DNA of 64,000 nt from Methylobacterium sp. DB0501 (GCF_011043735.1 NZ_JAAKGV010000002.1:295908-359907); one strand, 5' to 3'. Counted from the first letter of the stretch, positions 8,159-17,386 are shown. Numbers and translations: made by a program. Notes: generated from the letters alone by a model not told the origin.

Positions 8159-8827
8159 ATGGCGACCGGCAATTTCGTCAGCTACAGCAGAGTGAGCACT
8201 GCGAAGCAGGGCCGCAGCGGGCTCGGCCTGGAAGCCCAGCGCGAGGCAGTGGCGCGCTACCTCAACGGCGGGCGCTGGAAGCTTGTGGGCGAGTTTGTCG
8301 AGGTAGAGTCCGGGCGCCGCTCGGACCGGCCTGAGCTTGCCAAGGCGGTCGCGGTTTGCCGGCTCTACGGCGGCCGGCTCATCGTCGCGAAGCTGGACCG
8401 CCTGTCCCGCGACCCGGGGTTCCTGCGGGATCTGGAGCGCTCGGGTATCGACTTCGTGGCCGCCGACATGCCGGACGCCAACCGCCTCACAGTGGGCATC
8501 ATGGCGCTTGTGGCGGAGCAGGAGCGGGAAGCCATTTCCGCCCGCACGAAAGCCGCTCTGCAGGCCGCAAAAGCCCGTGGGAAGGTACTCGGCGGCTACC
8601 AGGGGCACAGCTTCACCGACGCGGAACATGAGGCCGCAGCGCGCGCCCGGCGTGCCAAGAGCGACGCTCAGGCTGCCCGCCTCGGTCCTGTCATCGCCGA
8701 ACTGCAGGCTTCCGGCATCGCCTCGGCCTATGGGCTCGCCAAGGCGCTGAACGAGCGGGGCATCCCTACCCCGCGGGGTAGCACTTGGCAGGCCGTGCAA
8801 GTGCAGCGGGTCCTGAGTCGCCTCTGA
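8159..8827 (+). CDS. Serine recombinase (resolvase/invertase family)
   Basis: The 222-residue product has the catalytic N-terminal resolvase fold: the nucleophile serine lies in FVSYSRVSTAKQG, with YGGRLIVAKLDRLSRD and VAEQEREAISARTKAAL further on. A C-terminal helix-turn-helix region includes YGLAKALNERGIPTPRGSTW and a final recombinase helix. It is of small resolvase/invertase size, not a large serine integrase. With a tyrosine integrase already present at the left end, it may resolve multimers, invert a segment or regulate. It has its own promoter-like site at 8096-8123. Confidence 0.9.
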   Translation: MATGNFVSYSRVSTAKQGRSGLGLEAQREAVARYLNGGRWKLVGEFVEVESGRRSDRPELAKAVAVCRLYGGRLIVAKLDRLSRDPGFLRDLERSGIDFVAADMPDANRLTVGIMALVAEQEREAISARTKAALQAAKARGKVLGGYQGHSFTDAEHEAAARARRAKSDAQAARLGPVIAELQASGIASAYGLAKALNERGIPTPRGSTWQAVQVQRVLSRL

Positions 8828-8942
8828 TAACCTCCGCAGCAAGCGGCGGCCCTACAATACTGTCGTCCAATTTTATACAGTGTTACGCGCTGTTATTCAG
8901 TGATAATGCGCCATTAGTTCGAGCCAAGGCGCTACTAACCAC

Positions 8943-8973
8943 TTGTAAATTAGGCCCGTATTGGAGATATAAT
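8943..8973 (+). promoter_or_regulatory. Possible promoter of the terminase operon
   Basis: The 303-bp gap between the recombinase and the small-terminase candidate is AT-rich at its start and holds no gene. A perfect TATAAT at 8968-8973 is preceded by TTGTAA at 8943-8948, with a longer than ideal 19-bp spacer. It is well placed to start the packaging genes, about 160 bp upstream of their first ATG. Confidence 0.35.
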
Positions 8974-9130
8974 CTGCGATGCTGTTCCGGCTGTTCATTC
9001 GGTCACCAGCTTCGCGGGCCGTTTCCTGAGGGTGCCGCGCTCCATCCGATAACGGGAACTTCGGCTCCGTGGCCCGCACTTACGGTGAGGGCGGTCAAGC
9101 CGAGGAAGGGCGCACCGATTTTCTGGAGCT

Positions 9131-9496
9131 ATGACGTTGCCCACCTCGGTTCATCACCGGAACGCACTCTCCAACGGCTCGCGGCTCCACGTGCGCCACG
9201 TCGATGCTCGCACAGAGGAGGGGAGACGGCTCGCCGACCTCATCCACGACCTCACAGAGGAGCGCGGCGGCCCGAAGGCCATCACCATCGTGCAACAGCA
9301 GGCCATCCGCCGGTACGCTCAACTCGCTGTCGAGTGCGAGAGCCTGGAAGCTGACCGAGCCGCCGGCAAGCCAATTGATGCCGAAGGCTACGGCCAACTT
9401 GCGGACCGGATGGATCGGCAGGCCCGCCGCATGGGACCGATCAAGGCCAGCCGTCCGCCTAACGCCCGGGAAATCGCCGCCAGGAGGAAGCTCTGA
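9131..9496 (+). CDS. Probable terminase small subunit
   Basis: The 121-residue protein sits directly upstream of, and overlaps by one base (TGATG), the large terminase gene, which is the usual place for the small subunit. It is charged and helical (LADLIHDLTEERGGPKAI, then VQQQAIRRYAQLAVECESLE), consistent with the helical small-terminase fold. I see no diagnostic motif, so the call rests on context and size. A GGAG Shine-Dalgarno precedes the ATG. Confidence 0.65.
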   Translation: MTLPTSVHHRNALSNGSRLHVRHVDARTEEGRRLADLIHDLTEERGGPKAITIVQQQAIRRYAQLAVECESLEADRAAGKPIDAEGYGQLADRMDRQARRMGPIKASRPPNAREIAARRKL

Positions 9497-10923
9497 TGAA
9501 GCGCTTGCTGACGATGCGGGATGCTCTGGACGATGCAGACGTGTTCGGCACGATCCTCTCAGGCGAGAGCTGGGCCGCGTGGCGGGTGCTGCTGATCGCG
9601 TCGCAGGGTGAGCCCCTGACCAATAACGAACGCGCCATCTTCGCTACCCTCACCGGCCGCGCCAGCGAGCCCGGGGAGCCCGTCGAGGAGCTTTGGGCCA
9701 TCGTCGGCCGGCGCGGTGGCAAAACGCGCGCCATGAGCGTCCTGGCGGCATATTTCGCGGTGCTCTGCGACTGGTCGGAGGTGCTGGCGCCGGGGGAGCG
9801 CGGATCGCTGCCCCTCATGGCCGCCTCGACGTACCAGGCCACGAAGGCATTCAGCTACATCGGCGGCATCTTCGAGCACGTCCCGGCTTTCCGAGATCAC
9901 GAGATCAATCGCACGTCGGAGATGCTGAGCACGAACACGGGCGTGGACATCGAGGTGCGCCCCGCCAACTTCCGCACGGCCCGCGGCGGCACCCTCGTGG
10001 CCGCGCTCTGCGACGAGTTGGCGTTCTGGCGCAACGAGAACAGCAAGAACCCGGACAAGGAAATCCTAGACGCGCTCCGGCCCGGTCTGGGGACCACGGG
10101 CGGGCCACTCATCATCATTAGCAGCCCCTACGCCAAGCGAGGCGAGCTATACGGCGCCTACCGCAAGGACTTCGGCCAGAAGGGCGATCCGGCAGTGCTC
10201 ATCGCCAAGGCGCCGAGCCGCACCCTCAACCCGAAGCTATCCGAGAAGGTCGTTGCCCGCGCCTATGAGCGCGATGCGGCATCCGCCAAGGCAGAGTACG
10301 GCGCCGAATTCCGGGAGGATCTTGAGGACTTCGTATCGAGCGAGGTTGTTGACGCCTGCACCGCCGCTGGGGTTTCCGAACTACCAGCCGGCGAGCGGGT
10401 CAAATACTTCGCCTTTGTCGATCCGGCCGGCGGCTCCGGCCAGGACAGCATGACGCTTGCCATCGCGCACGACGAGAAGGGCACCATAGTGGTTGACCGG
10501 GTGCTAGAGAAGGCGCCTCCCTTCTCCCCCGAGACCACGGTGGAGGAATTCGCCCTGGTGCTCAAAGCCTACCGGGTGGGCGTGGTTGTCGGCGATCGAT
10601 GGGGCGGCGAGTGGCCCCGTGAAGCGTTTCGGAAGAACAATATCCGGTATGATTTGGCCGAAATGTCCAAGTCTGAGATATACCAGGCCGCTCTTCCCCG
10701 CCTAAACAGCAAGACCGTTCGCCTGCTCGACATTGCAAGGCTCAAGTCGCAGCTATGCAACCTTGAGCGCCGCACCTCCCGCGGCAGCCGGGACAGCATC
10801 GATCACCCGCCCGGCGAGCACGACGACGTGGCAAACGCGGTGTGCGGGGTGATCGCGCAGCCGCCCCGCGGCTTCCGGTACGGGATGCTCGACGTAGTGG
10901 ACCGCCAGCGGGCCATGACATGA
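9496..10923 (+). CDS. terL: Phage terminase large subunit (packaging ATPase-nuclease)
   Basis: The 475-residue product is the motor that cuts and packages DNA. The ATPase domain has Walker A GRRGGKT at residues 71-77 and a Walker B with catalytic Glu in VAALCDELAFW (CDE at 172-174). The RNase H-like nuclease domain begins with FVDPAGGSGQDSM (Asp ~309) and continues with VVGDRWGGEWPREAF and the late acidic motif HDDVANAVCG. All key motifs are intact and the length is normal. Its stop overlaps the next gene (ATGA). No portal gene follows, which is unusual because terL is nearly always followed by one. Confidence 0.95.
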   Translation: MKRLLTMRDALDDADVFGTILSGESWAAWRVLLIASQGEPLTNNERAIFATLTGRASEPGEPVEELWAIVGRRGGKTRAMSVLAAYFAVLCDWSEVLAPGERGSLPLMAASTYQATKAFSYIGGIFEHVPAFRDHEINRTSEMLSTNTGVDIEVRPANFRTARGGTLVAALCDELAFWRNENSKNPDKEILDALRPGLGTTGGPLIIISSPYAKRGELYGAYRKDFGQKGDPAVLIAKAPSRTLNPKLSEKVVARAYERDAASAKAEYGAEFREDLEDFVSSEVVDACTAAGVSELPAGERVKYFAFVDPAGGSGQDSMTLAIAHDEKGTIVVDRVLEKAPPFSPETTVEEFALVLKAYRVGVVVGDRWGGEWPREAFRKNNIRYDLAEMSKSEIYQAALPRLNSKTVRLLDIARLKSQLCNLERRTSRGSRDSIDHPPGEHDDVANAVCGVIAQPPRGFRYGMLDVVDRQRAMT

Positions 10924-11219
10924 CCAAGCCTCTCGTGCTCATCCCCTACGACAAGGCCGAGGCTATCAGCATCACCGAGGCAGCCTTCGTGGCGAAGTGC
11001 TCGGCTAGCACCGTGCGCGGTTGGGCGGCCAAGCACCACATCGGCCGCCGGATCGCGGGCGGCGCCTGGAAGGTCTCAGCGCCGGCCCTGCTGATGCTGC
11101 TGGACGACGACTTCGACGCGCTCGGCGCCTACCTCGCCGGTGAGCGCAGCGGGTTGGTGGCGGCCTACTTTATTCGTGCTGGGGTACCGCTTGAAGCTGT
11201 ACCCCAGATCAATCCTTAG
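10920..11219 (+). CDS. Small helix-turn-helix-like protein after terL
   Basis: The 99-residue protein is translationally coupled to terL. The segment ISITEAAFVAKCSASTVRGW, followed by KHHIGRRIAGGAWKVSAPAL, looks like an excisionase/MerR-type helix-turn-helix with a wing. The function is unknown. It could be a small-terminase-like DNA recogniser or a regulator of the packaging genes. It occupies the position where a portal gene would be expected. Confidence 0.65.
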   Translation: MTKPLVLIPYDKAEAISITEAAFVAKCSASTVRGWAAKHHIGRRIAGGAWKVSAPALLMLLDDDFDALGAYLAGERSGLVAAYFIRAGVPLEAVPQINP

Positions 11220-11298
11220 TAAAAGTCTGTATAACAGAGATGCATCGAGTGATTTCAAAAAATTACAACATATTCCAATATTTCGTTTATTGGAATTA

Positions 11299-12312
11299 TT
11301 AGTCTGCTTGATCAGTATACTCTTCGACTGCGATTGCTCTGCCCGTTATCGAAACTGGCGTCTCGCAAGCAGTAGTGTTGGCCCAAAATGTTACACAATA
11401 TTGCTCTGAACTATCCCGAGGATTTCGCGAACCAACTCGTCCAGATTGAGCGACAATCTTGGAAGATCCCGTGCCAATCACAATTTTTCCACCATGCTGA
11501 GGCTTCACACAGCTGTCTATAACATGCTCCTGACATCCAGGATTTCTCCATCCATCGTAACGTTCCCCAGAACCTACATGCACCTCATCTCCTTCTACAG
11601 CTACTCTAAGCAACTTAGGCGGAGGCGCAGGAGGTAATTCGGAAGGTGGGAGATACCCTCTGGATGAACCAGCATTCTTTGTGTTTGCAACGACAAGTAG
11701 ATCTTGCTTAGGATCGTCGCGTTTGATCGTTATTGTTTGCGTCAGTTTGTCTTTGAGCTCAGCTCCATCTTTTGCAAAACTAGCTCCGCCAACAATAGAT
11801 CCATTAACAACCGTAATATCTGATATAACGGCCGCAATATTAGATGTAGGATAATTAGTCCACGTTATTTCAGCAGTAGCGTTATTTTTTCCGAAATCCT
11901 GTAGTTTTACAAAAAAACCTCCACTACGCAAGCAGCTTTCAACCACAGATGCGGATGAGGCATCGCCAGAAGATACGATCAGAGACGCCGCACTTTGGCG
12001 AATTTGATCAACATTAATGAATTTCTCTAGTTCAGATCTTAGCTTTTCTTTCTTATCATTATTCCATGTGCCAGGTCCTATGCTGATAGGGCCAACCTTA
12101 ACTTTACCCGAACGAGAAATTGCCTCGCTTGCACTTTTTTCGTCCATTTGGGTTAAGCTCGAGAGAAAAAGCAGCTTACTGTAGTCAGATGAGCTCGAGT
12201 TAAAATTTTTAACAACCAAATCTCGAGCCAGCGCATTACAATCGGCCCCTTGAGCGTAAGCGCTCGTTCCAATTGCAAAGAACGCTATAAGTGATAACTT
12301 GCTTCTTATCAT
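11299..12312 (-). CDS. AT-rich secreted hypothetical protein (cargo)
   Basis: The 337-residue product begins with a clear signal peptide (MIRSKLSLIAFFAIGTSAYA, cleavage about residue 20). The mature part contains several Cys residues and a Pro-rich stretch (PPSELPPAPPPKLL) separating two regions. No known domain is recognised. A strong Shine-Dalgarno (AAAGGAG) stands 9 bases before the ATG. Composition is much more AT-rich than the flanking phage genes and the gene is on the opposite strand, typical of a moron expressed from the integrated element. It could alter the envelope, but no function is shown. Confidence 0.75.
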   Translation of the reverse strand: MIRSKLSLIAFFAIGTSAYAQGADCNALARDLVVKNFNSSSSDYSKLLFLSSLTQMDEKSASEAISRSGKVKVGPISIGPGTWNNDKKEKLRSELEKFINVDQIRQSAASLIVSSGDASSASVVESCLRSGGFFVKLQDFGKNNATAEITWTNYPTSNIAAVISDITVVNGSIVGGASFAKDGAELKDKLTQTITIKRDDPKQDLLVVANTKNAGSSRGYLPPSELPPAPPPKLLRVAVEGDEVHVGSGERYDGWRNPGCQEHVIDSCVKPQHGGKIVIGTGSSKIVAQSGRVGSRNPRDSSEQYCVTFWANTTACETPVSITGRAIAVEEYTDQAD

Positions 12313-12550
12313 CTCTGTACTCCTTTTCTATAACCGAAAGACAAGCTAGGGCCATTGAGACTCGGCCTCCGTTACAATATCGGCAATTGCCACTCTTCAA
12401 GCAAGCGGATTTGCAAACAACGATCGACGTTGGCTTCGGTCCGCATCAAAGCTGCAAAAATCGCAAAGTCGCCAATTCAGGCCCCGACCATCTCGACACA
12501 GGGCCGCAAACGTCCATTCTTGCCCCGACAGAGAGCGCAGAGGCGCGGGG

Positions 12551-13024
12551 ATGACCTGGAATTTGAACGAACGGAAGATCCGACTGCGCAAGCTTTTCCC
12601 GGCCGCGACTGAGGAAGAGATTGCCGTCATGGCCGCGAGCAACACACTGCACGACGGCGAAGGCATCCGCATTGGCATGTGGATGGCCGATGGAGCCCGA
12701 TCGCATAGCGTCTACATCAAGGATGCACCGATGACCCTGGACGATAGCCTTGGCTCTGTACCGTCCGAGTTTCAGAGCAAGTACCGATACATCAGCGGCA
12801 TGATCCGGGGCGCTTCGAACCCCGTCGTCTTGGAGGACGCCGCGCGCCAAGCGAATGCGCTCGCCGCCCGCATTCGGACCGTGGCGCAGCTCGGCAGCTA
12901 CGGCCCCATGATGGTCGACAGCGGAGAGAAGGCCGCGCTGAGCTACCTCGCGGACCACCTCAGCGGTGAGGCCAGAGCCGCGAATACCATGGCGCAGCAG
13001 ACCCGCATGGGGCTCCGCCGATGA
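12551..13024 (+). CDS. Hypothetical phage-region protein
   Basis: The 157-residue protein is preceded by a G-rich ribosome-binding site and overlaps the next gene by ATGA at 13021. It is soluble and charged with no recognised domain; segments such as FPAATEEEIAVMAASNTLHD and GMWMADGARSHSVYIKDAPM are visible. It sits upstream of the tape-measure gene in the same direction, where tail-assembly or chaperone genes usually lie, but it does not look like a known one. Confidence 0.6.
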   Translation: MTWNLNERKIRLRKLFPAATEEEIAVMAASNTLHDGEGIRIGMWMADGARSHSVYIKDAPMTLDDSLGSVPSEFQSKYRYISGMIRGASNPVVLEDAARQANALAARIRTVAQLGSYGPMMVDSGEKAALSYLADHLSGEARAANTMAQQTRMGLRR

Positions 13025-13611
13025 GCGCTCATCTCTCCCTCGTGGAGGCGCAGCCCTCCCTCTCCGATCGCATCGCCGCGGCGCTCACCGATGCCACGAC
13101 CTCCGGTGCTGTCTCGAACCTGATGCGGGATGTGGACGCCGAACTGAGCGCCACCGCCGCTCGCCTGTCCAAGGTCGAGGTGCGCGCCCTGGACCCACTC
13201 ACGCCGGCCGGCGAGGTGGAGCAGGCGCAGGCTGACCTCATCAGCGCCACCTTCGCGCAGAAGCGGCTCAAGACGGCCCGGGAGCGCCTCGACGTCCGGT
13301 TCAAGGCGGTGAAGCGCTCAGAGGACGAGGCGGAGGCCCGGCGGATCCACGCCGCGGTGAAGGCCGAGCTTGACGCTTGCGCCGACCTGCTCCGCAGCCG
13401 GTACGTCGCCCTCTGCACCGAGTTGGTGGAGATCGTGGAGCGGTGCGAGCGCGCCGACGCCGAGCGCCGTAACCGCAAGATTTACGACCTGCACCGGCCC
13501 GAATTTCTCGCGTTCGGCCTGTCGCACAACTACGACCAGTCCATGCTGGCATCTGCGCTTCGCCTACCTGATCTCACGGCTTCCGGCCGTGCTTTCTGGC
13601 CGAAGCCCTGA
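13021..13611 (+). CDS. Hypothetical coiled-coil protein before the tape measure
   Basis: The 196-residue product is rich in Ala, Glu and Arg and predicted largely helical or coiled coil (for example EVEQAQADLISATFAQKRLK, then EAEARRIHAAVKAELDA). It is co-translated with the upstream gene and lies 18 bp before the tape-measure start. The position recalls tail-assembly chaperones, but no motif or slippery frameshift site is evident. Confidence 0.6.
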   Translation: MSAHLSLVEAQPSLSDRIAAALTDATTSGAVSNLMRDVDAELSATAARLSKVEVRALDPLTPAGEVEQAQADLISATFAQKRLKTARERLDVRFKAVKRSEDEAEARRIHAAVKAELDACADLLRSRYVALCTELVEIVERCERADAERRNRKIYDLHRPEFLAFGLSHNYDQSMLASALRLPDLTASGRAFWPKP

Positions 13612-13628
13612 TCCGGGAAATATAGCCT

Positions 13629-16178
13629 ATGGCTGACCTGGCTGCGCTCGGGTTCGAGGTTGATAGCACTCCGCTCACGCGGGCAACGTCCGACTTGGAC
13701 AAGCTCACGGCCGCGGCGGGTCGGACAGAGAAGGCGGCAGCCCAGATAGGTCGAGGGTTCGATGCCGCGAGTGTTTCCGCTACCAATGCGCAGCGGAGCC
13801 TCAACGGCATCAATTCGATGCTTGAGCAAAGCATTCGCTCGCATGTGCAGGCAGAGGCGGCGGCGGGCCGGTGGCATCGGACGCTAGCAGACGGTGCGAA
13901 GACCACAGAGCTTGCGGCCTATCAGGTGCAGAACCTGCGGGCGCAGTTCATCGACATCGGGACGACGCTGTACGGCGGAATGAACCCGCTGACGATCCTG
14001 ATGCAGCAGGGTCCACAGATCGCGCAGATTTTCGGCCCTGGCGCCGGCGTGCGGGGCATCCTCGGCGGTGTGGTCACGGAAGTTCAGCGCCTTGTGCCAC
14101 TGTCCCTCGGCATCGCCGGAGGTGTGGCCGGCGGCCTCGGAGTGATCGGTAAGGCGTACCTCGAATTTGACGCGAGCCAGAAAGCCGTTGCGGTCGGGCT
14201 GACGGGGCTCGGCCAGCAAAGCGGGATCGCAGCCGGCGAGATCGAGAAGATTGGCCGGGCGAGCACCCTGGCGACGGACAGCGCCACCCGGTACGCGACC
14301 GCCTTCGCCAGCACCGGCAACGCGACGCGCGACACGCTGACGGCCGCCCTCAACAGCACCCGCGACTTTGCGACGACGTTCGGCACGAGCTTCGATGACG
14401 CCGCGAAGATCCAGCAGGAGTTCTTTACGAACGGCTCGGCGGCCTATGACAAGTATGCTGGCCGCCTCGGCACCTACAGCGCAACGACTAGCCGGCTCTT
14501 GCAGGACATGCAACGGCAAGGCCGCGGCGGCGATGTAGTGCGCATGGCGCTGGATGAGATCAATCCGCGCCTTGCGAAGTACAACGAGCTTGCGAGCGTA
14601 GGAACGAAGGTCACAACGACCATTGGTGATGCGTGGAGTAATTTCTGGTCAAACGTGAACCGCGGGGCTGGGGTCCTTGCCGGCGACAGCCGCCTCAATG
14701 TGACGCCGCAGCAGAGTGCCGCCGCCGCTCTAGAAGGCGAACTCGCCCGGTCCCGAGCCGACCAAGAGCGCGCCTCGACGGTCGTGGTTGCGCAGAGCCG
14801 AGCGAACCGCCTCTTGGAGGTGAACCCGGTTGAGCGGCAGGTCAAACAAAGTCAGGTCGAAGCCGGTCTAGGCCAGGGCGACAAGTATCAGAGCATTGAT
14901 GAACGCTTCGCTGGCGTCTTCGGTATGGCGAGCAAGCTCGATATTGGTTCTTACCGGAAAGAACTTCAGGATCGACCCAATACCCCGTATTTCAACAACC
15001 AAACGCTCAAGGATGTGGCGGAGCGTGCCGAGCGCACGATGATTGCGACGCCCGACGAGCTGCGGGCGCAGGTCCGGCGCGGCGTCACGCAGTCGAACGA
15101 CATCACGCAGGCCCGCGCCCTAAACGATGTCTCGGAGCAGTCCACCCGGACGCAGCAGGCTCAGGCGCAGGCCCTTGGCAAGAGTGCCGGCGAGATGGAG
15201 CGGCTGACGACCCGGGCCGGGCTGTTGAACCGCGCCCAGGCTGACGGCATTCCGTTGAGCGATGCGAACCGTCGCAGGATTGACGAGGTGTCCGCGGCGA
15301 TCGGCCGGCAGCAGCAAGCCTATGTCGAGGCGGCAGCCTCCCGTGAGGTGCTGTTCCAGCGTTCGCAGTTGAGCCGCACGCCGCAAGAGCAGGTCGTCAG
15401 CGCGCAGGTCCGGCAGATCTACGGCGACAACGCCGACAGCCCGGGAGCCCAGGCGCTGGCAGAGCAGATCCGGCTCAATTCCAGCATTCGCGACACGCAA
15501 GCGGCGTGGTCGTCGCTGGCGCAGATGGGAAGCGGCCTCATCGATCCGCTGCTAGACAGTACCCGGTCGTGGAGCAGCGCGGTTGCCGACCTCGCCCGCA
15601 ACTTCGGCAGGGCGGCCCTACAGGCGGCTTTGTTCGGGCAAGGTCCCTTCGCTGCCCTCGCAGGCACGCAGGGCGCTGGCGCCGGACCTGGCGGCCTTCT
15701 AGGCATGGCACTCGGCCCAATCGGAGCCGGTGGGAGAAACGGCGGCAGCGGGTTCCTTGGCTTCCTGGGGCTCGGTGGCGATGCCTCCAATGGTCTCGTG
15801 ACCGGCGACGCCGCTGATTGGTTCGCCAACGGCGGCGTGATGACGAGCCGCGGTGCTCTGCCGCTGAACCGATATGCGAACGGCGGCGTAGCGAACTCGC
15901 CTCAGATGGCAATCTTCGGCGAAGGCAGAGGACCGGAAGCCTACGTGCCATTGCCGGATGGCCGCAGCATCCCGGTCAGCATGAAGAACGGTGCGGCGAA
16001 CCAGAACGCCGCGCCTGCCATGACCGATGCCCGATCTTACAGCTTTGACCTGCGCGGTTCGACGCTCACCGAAGCGCAGGTTCAGGCGGCTCTGACCCAA
16101 GCTATCGCAGTGAACAACCAAGAGCGTGACCGCACTCAATTTGAGCGCGGCGAGGCTTATCGGCGGATGGCCGGCTGA
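13629..16178 (+). CDS. Tail length tape-measure protein
   Basis: The 849-residue protein matches the TMP_2-type tape measure of siphophage-like tails. N-terminal hallmarks are LGFEVDSTPLTRATSDLDKL and AQFIDIGTTLYGGMNPLTIL, followed by a hydrophobic Gly/Ala-rich segment near residues 140-180 that may insert in membranes. The long middle is helical. The C-terminus ends in the familiar ANGGV repeats and AIFGEGRGPEAYVPLPDG. In phages it sets tail length and aids DNA injection. Here no tail-tube, tip or baseplate genes accompany it. It is intact with no frameshift. Confidence 0.93.
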   Translation: MADLAALGFEVDSTPLTRATSDLDKLTAAAGRTEKAAAQIGRGFDAASVSATNAQRSLNGINSMLEQSIRSHVQAEAAAGRWHRTLADGAKTTELAAYQVQNLRAQFIDIGTTLYGGMNPLTILMQQGPQIAQIFGPGAGVRGILGGVVTEVQRLVPLSLGIAGGVAGGLGVIGKAYLEFDASQKAVAVGLTGLGQQSGIAAGEIEKIGRASTLATDSATRYATAFASTGNATRDTLTAALNSTRDFATTFGTSFDDAAKIQQEFFTNGSAAYDKYAGRLGTYSATTSRLLQDMQRQGRGGDVVRMALDEINPRLAKYNELASVGTKVTTTIGDAWSNFWSNVNRGAGVLAGDSRLNVTPQQSAAAALEGELARSRADQERASTVVVAQSRANRLLEVNPVERQVKQSQVEAGLGQGDKYQSIDERFAGVFGMASKLDIGSYRKELQDRPNTPYFNNQTLKDVAERAERTMIATPDELRAQVRRGVTQSNDITQARALNDVSEQSTRTQQAQAQALGKSAGEMERLTTRAGLLNRAQADGIPLSDANRRRIDEVSAAIGRQQQAYVEAAASREVLFQRSQLSRTPQEQVVSAQVRQIYGDNADSPGAQALAEQIRLNSSIRDTQAAWSSLAQMGSGLIDPLLDSTRSWSSAVADLARNFGRAALQAALFGQGPFAALAGTQGAGAGPGGLLGMALGPIGAGGRNGGSGFLGFLGLGGDASNGLVTGDAADWFANGGVMTSRGALPLNRYANGGVANSPQMAIFGEGRGPEAYVPLPDGRSIPVSMKNGAANQNAAPAMTDARSYSFDLRGSTLTEAQVQAALTQAIAVNNQERDRTQFERGEAYRRMAG

Positions 16179-16435
16179 TGGCTACGCGCGAGCAATGGCT
16201 AATTGAGGAAGGCATGGCCGCTGGTCGCGACCTTGCCGACACAGCCACCGCCGCGGGATTGCGAGCAACTTCGCACGATCCGGTAGTAGTCATGGAGATG
16301 GAAATAGGTCGGCGGCTGAACGATGCCGCGGCGGGGCTCGCTGGCAAGGGTTGGCCGGCCGAAGATGTCGGCTTGTGGCGTGGCGGTGTGATGATCGGCG
16401 TCGGATTGCGGATGAAGGAGATGGCGAACGGCTGA
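16178..16435 (+). CDS. Small hypothetical protein downstream of tape measure
   Basis: The product has 85 residues and starts at an ATG overlapping the tape-measure stop (TGATG). It is helical and acidic to neutral (MATREQWLIEEGMAAGRDLA), with no recognised domain. It appears to be the last gene of the tail transcription unit, since an AT-rich region with minus-strand genes follows. Confidence 0.6.
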   Translation: MATREQWLIEEGMAAGRDLADTATAAGLRATSHDPVVVMEMEIGRRLNDAAAGLAGKGWPAEDVGLWRGGVMIGVGLRMKEMANG

Positions 16436-16556
16436 GATTATCGGGACCGCGTTGGTGAGTGCAGAGCTTGCCGTGCAAACTGCGGCAGGCGCAGCGATGG
16501 ATCAGCTGGAGTTGGAAAAACATTTTTTTGGAGGGAGGATTTGACATTATATATGA

Positions 16557-17303
16557 TCAGGTTGATATATCAGGAGTGAAAAAGTTAGATATGTATTCGG
16601 CTGAAATAAAATTTAACAGATCAGACAATCTAGATCCTCGAACAACAACACCTGCAAAGCCAATAAAATATGACAGTCCGACTCGTCCGACGTGGAATAC
16701 AGGTGCGCCACTATAGCCATCTGCATCGAAGTTACTAATCCGCTGCATAGTCAAGTAGTGTAAATAATCGGCATTGCTGCCGCCGCCGTATGATCCTCCA
16801 ATAATAACTGACCTACTGCGGATCTCTGCCTCGTAATCTACTAATTGCAAGGTGCTAGGAAATCCAATAATTATAAAATGATTTAGGGTATTGTTTGGCC
16901 ACATGTCTTTCAAATCAAGGGGGAAAAACTCACTTGATATCGAGCGGTCGCCGTAGTCAAGATGATTAAAATTCAGTGCTCTTATATCGATATATTCTTC
17001 GTCTTTATTTTCTTCGGATACTTGCGGCGATCTCATGAACGAGGCCGAGAGCAAGAAGCCCTTCTCCAGTTCCGATGGAATTACAATTTTGTCAGGGTTG
17101 TAGTCGGGAAATTGATGGCCGCAACAAAATACAAAACAATCATCGCCATTTCTGATTGCGCTTCCGCTGCCGCGTAGGCAATATGGGAATTCATTATAAT
17201 CAGTAATAACAAATATTTGCTTTGCGTATCTAGCGAGTATATTTTCAACAAGATTTGCGGGATAATATAGACGGCCTATACGAATGGCCGTAGCGCGGCG
17301 CAT
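16557..17303 (-). CDS. Trypsin-like serine peptidase, AT-rich cargo
   Basis: From the ATG at 17303 the product has 248 residues; an in-frame TTG at 17336 would add 11. It has the order of a chymotrypsin-fold protease: GSGSAI with a catalytic His in CCGHQF (H63), an Asp in the strand EYIDIRAL (D106), and the serine nucleophile in DGYSGAPVF (S198), followed by the strand IGFAGVVVRGS. No signal peptide or transmembrane segment is obvious, so it is probably cytoplasmic. The gene is very AT-rich and lies between phage genes on the opposite strand. Stand-alone trypsin-like proteases occur in defence loci, but that role is inference. Confidence 0.75.
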   Translation of the reverse strand: MRRATAIRIGRLYYPANLVENILARYAKQIFVITDYNEFPYCLRGSGSAIRNGDDCFVFCCGHQFPDYNPDKIVIPSELEKGFLLSASFMRSPQVSEENKDEEYIDIRALNFNHLDYGDRSISSEFFPLDLKDMWPNNTLNHFIIIGFPSTLQLVDYEAEIRSRSVIIGGSYGGGSNADYLHYLTMQRISNFDADGYSGAPVFHVGRVGLSYFIGFAGVVVRGSRLSDLLNFISAEYISNFFTPDIST

Positions 17304-17386
17304 GAATTCAAGATCTACAATATTTCTTGCTTCCAATTTTGTCTCTCAAGCCAATGTTGTGACCAGGGTAGCTGTAGTGCCACAGT

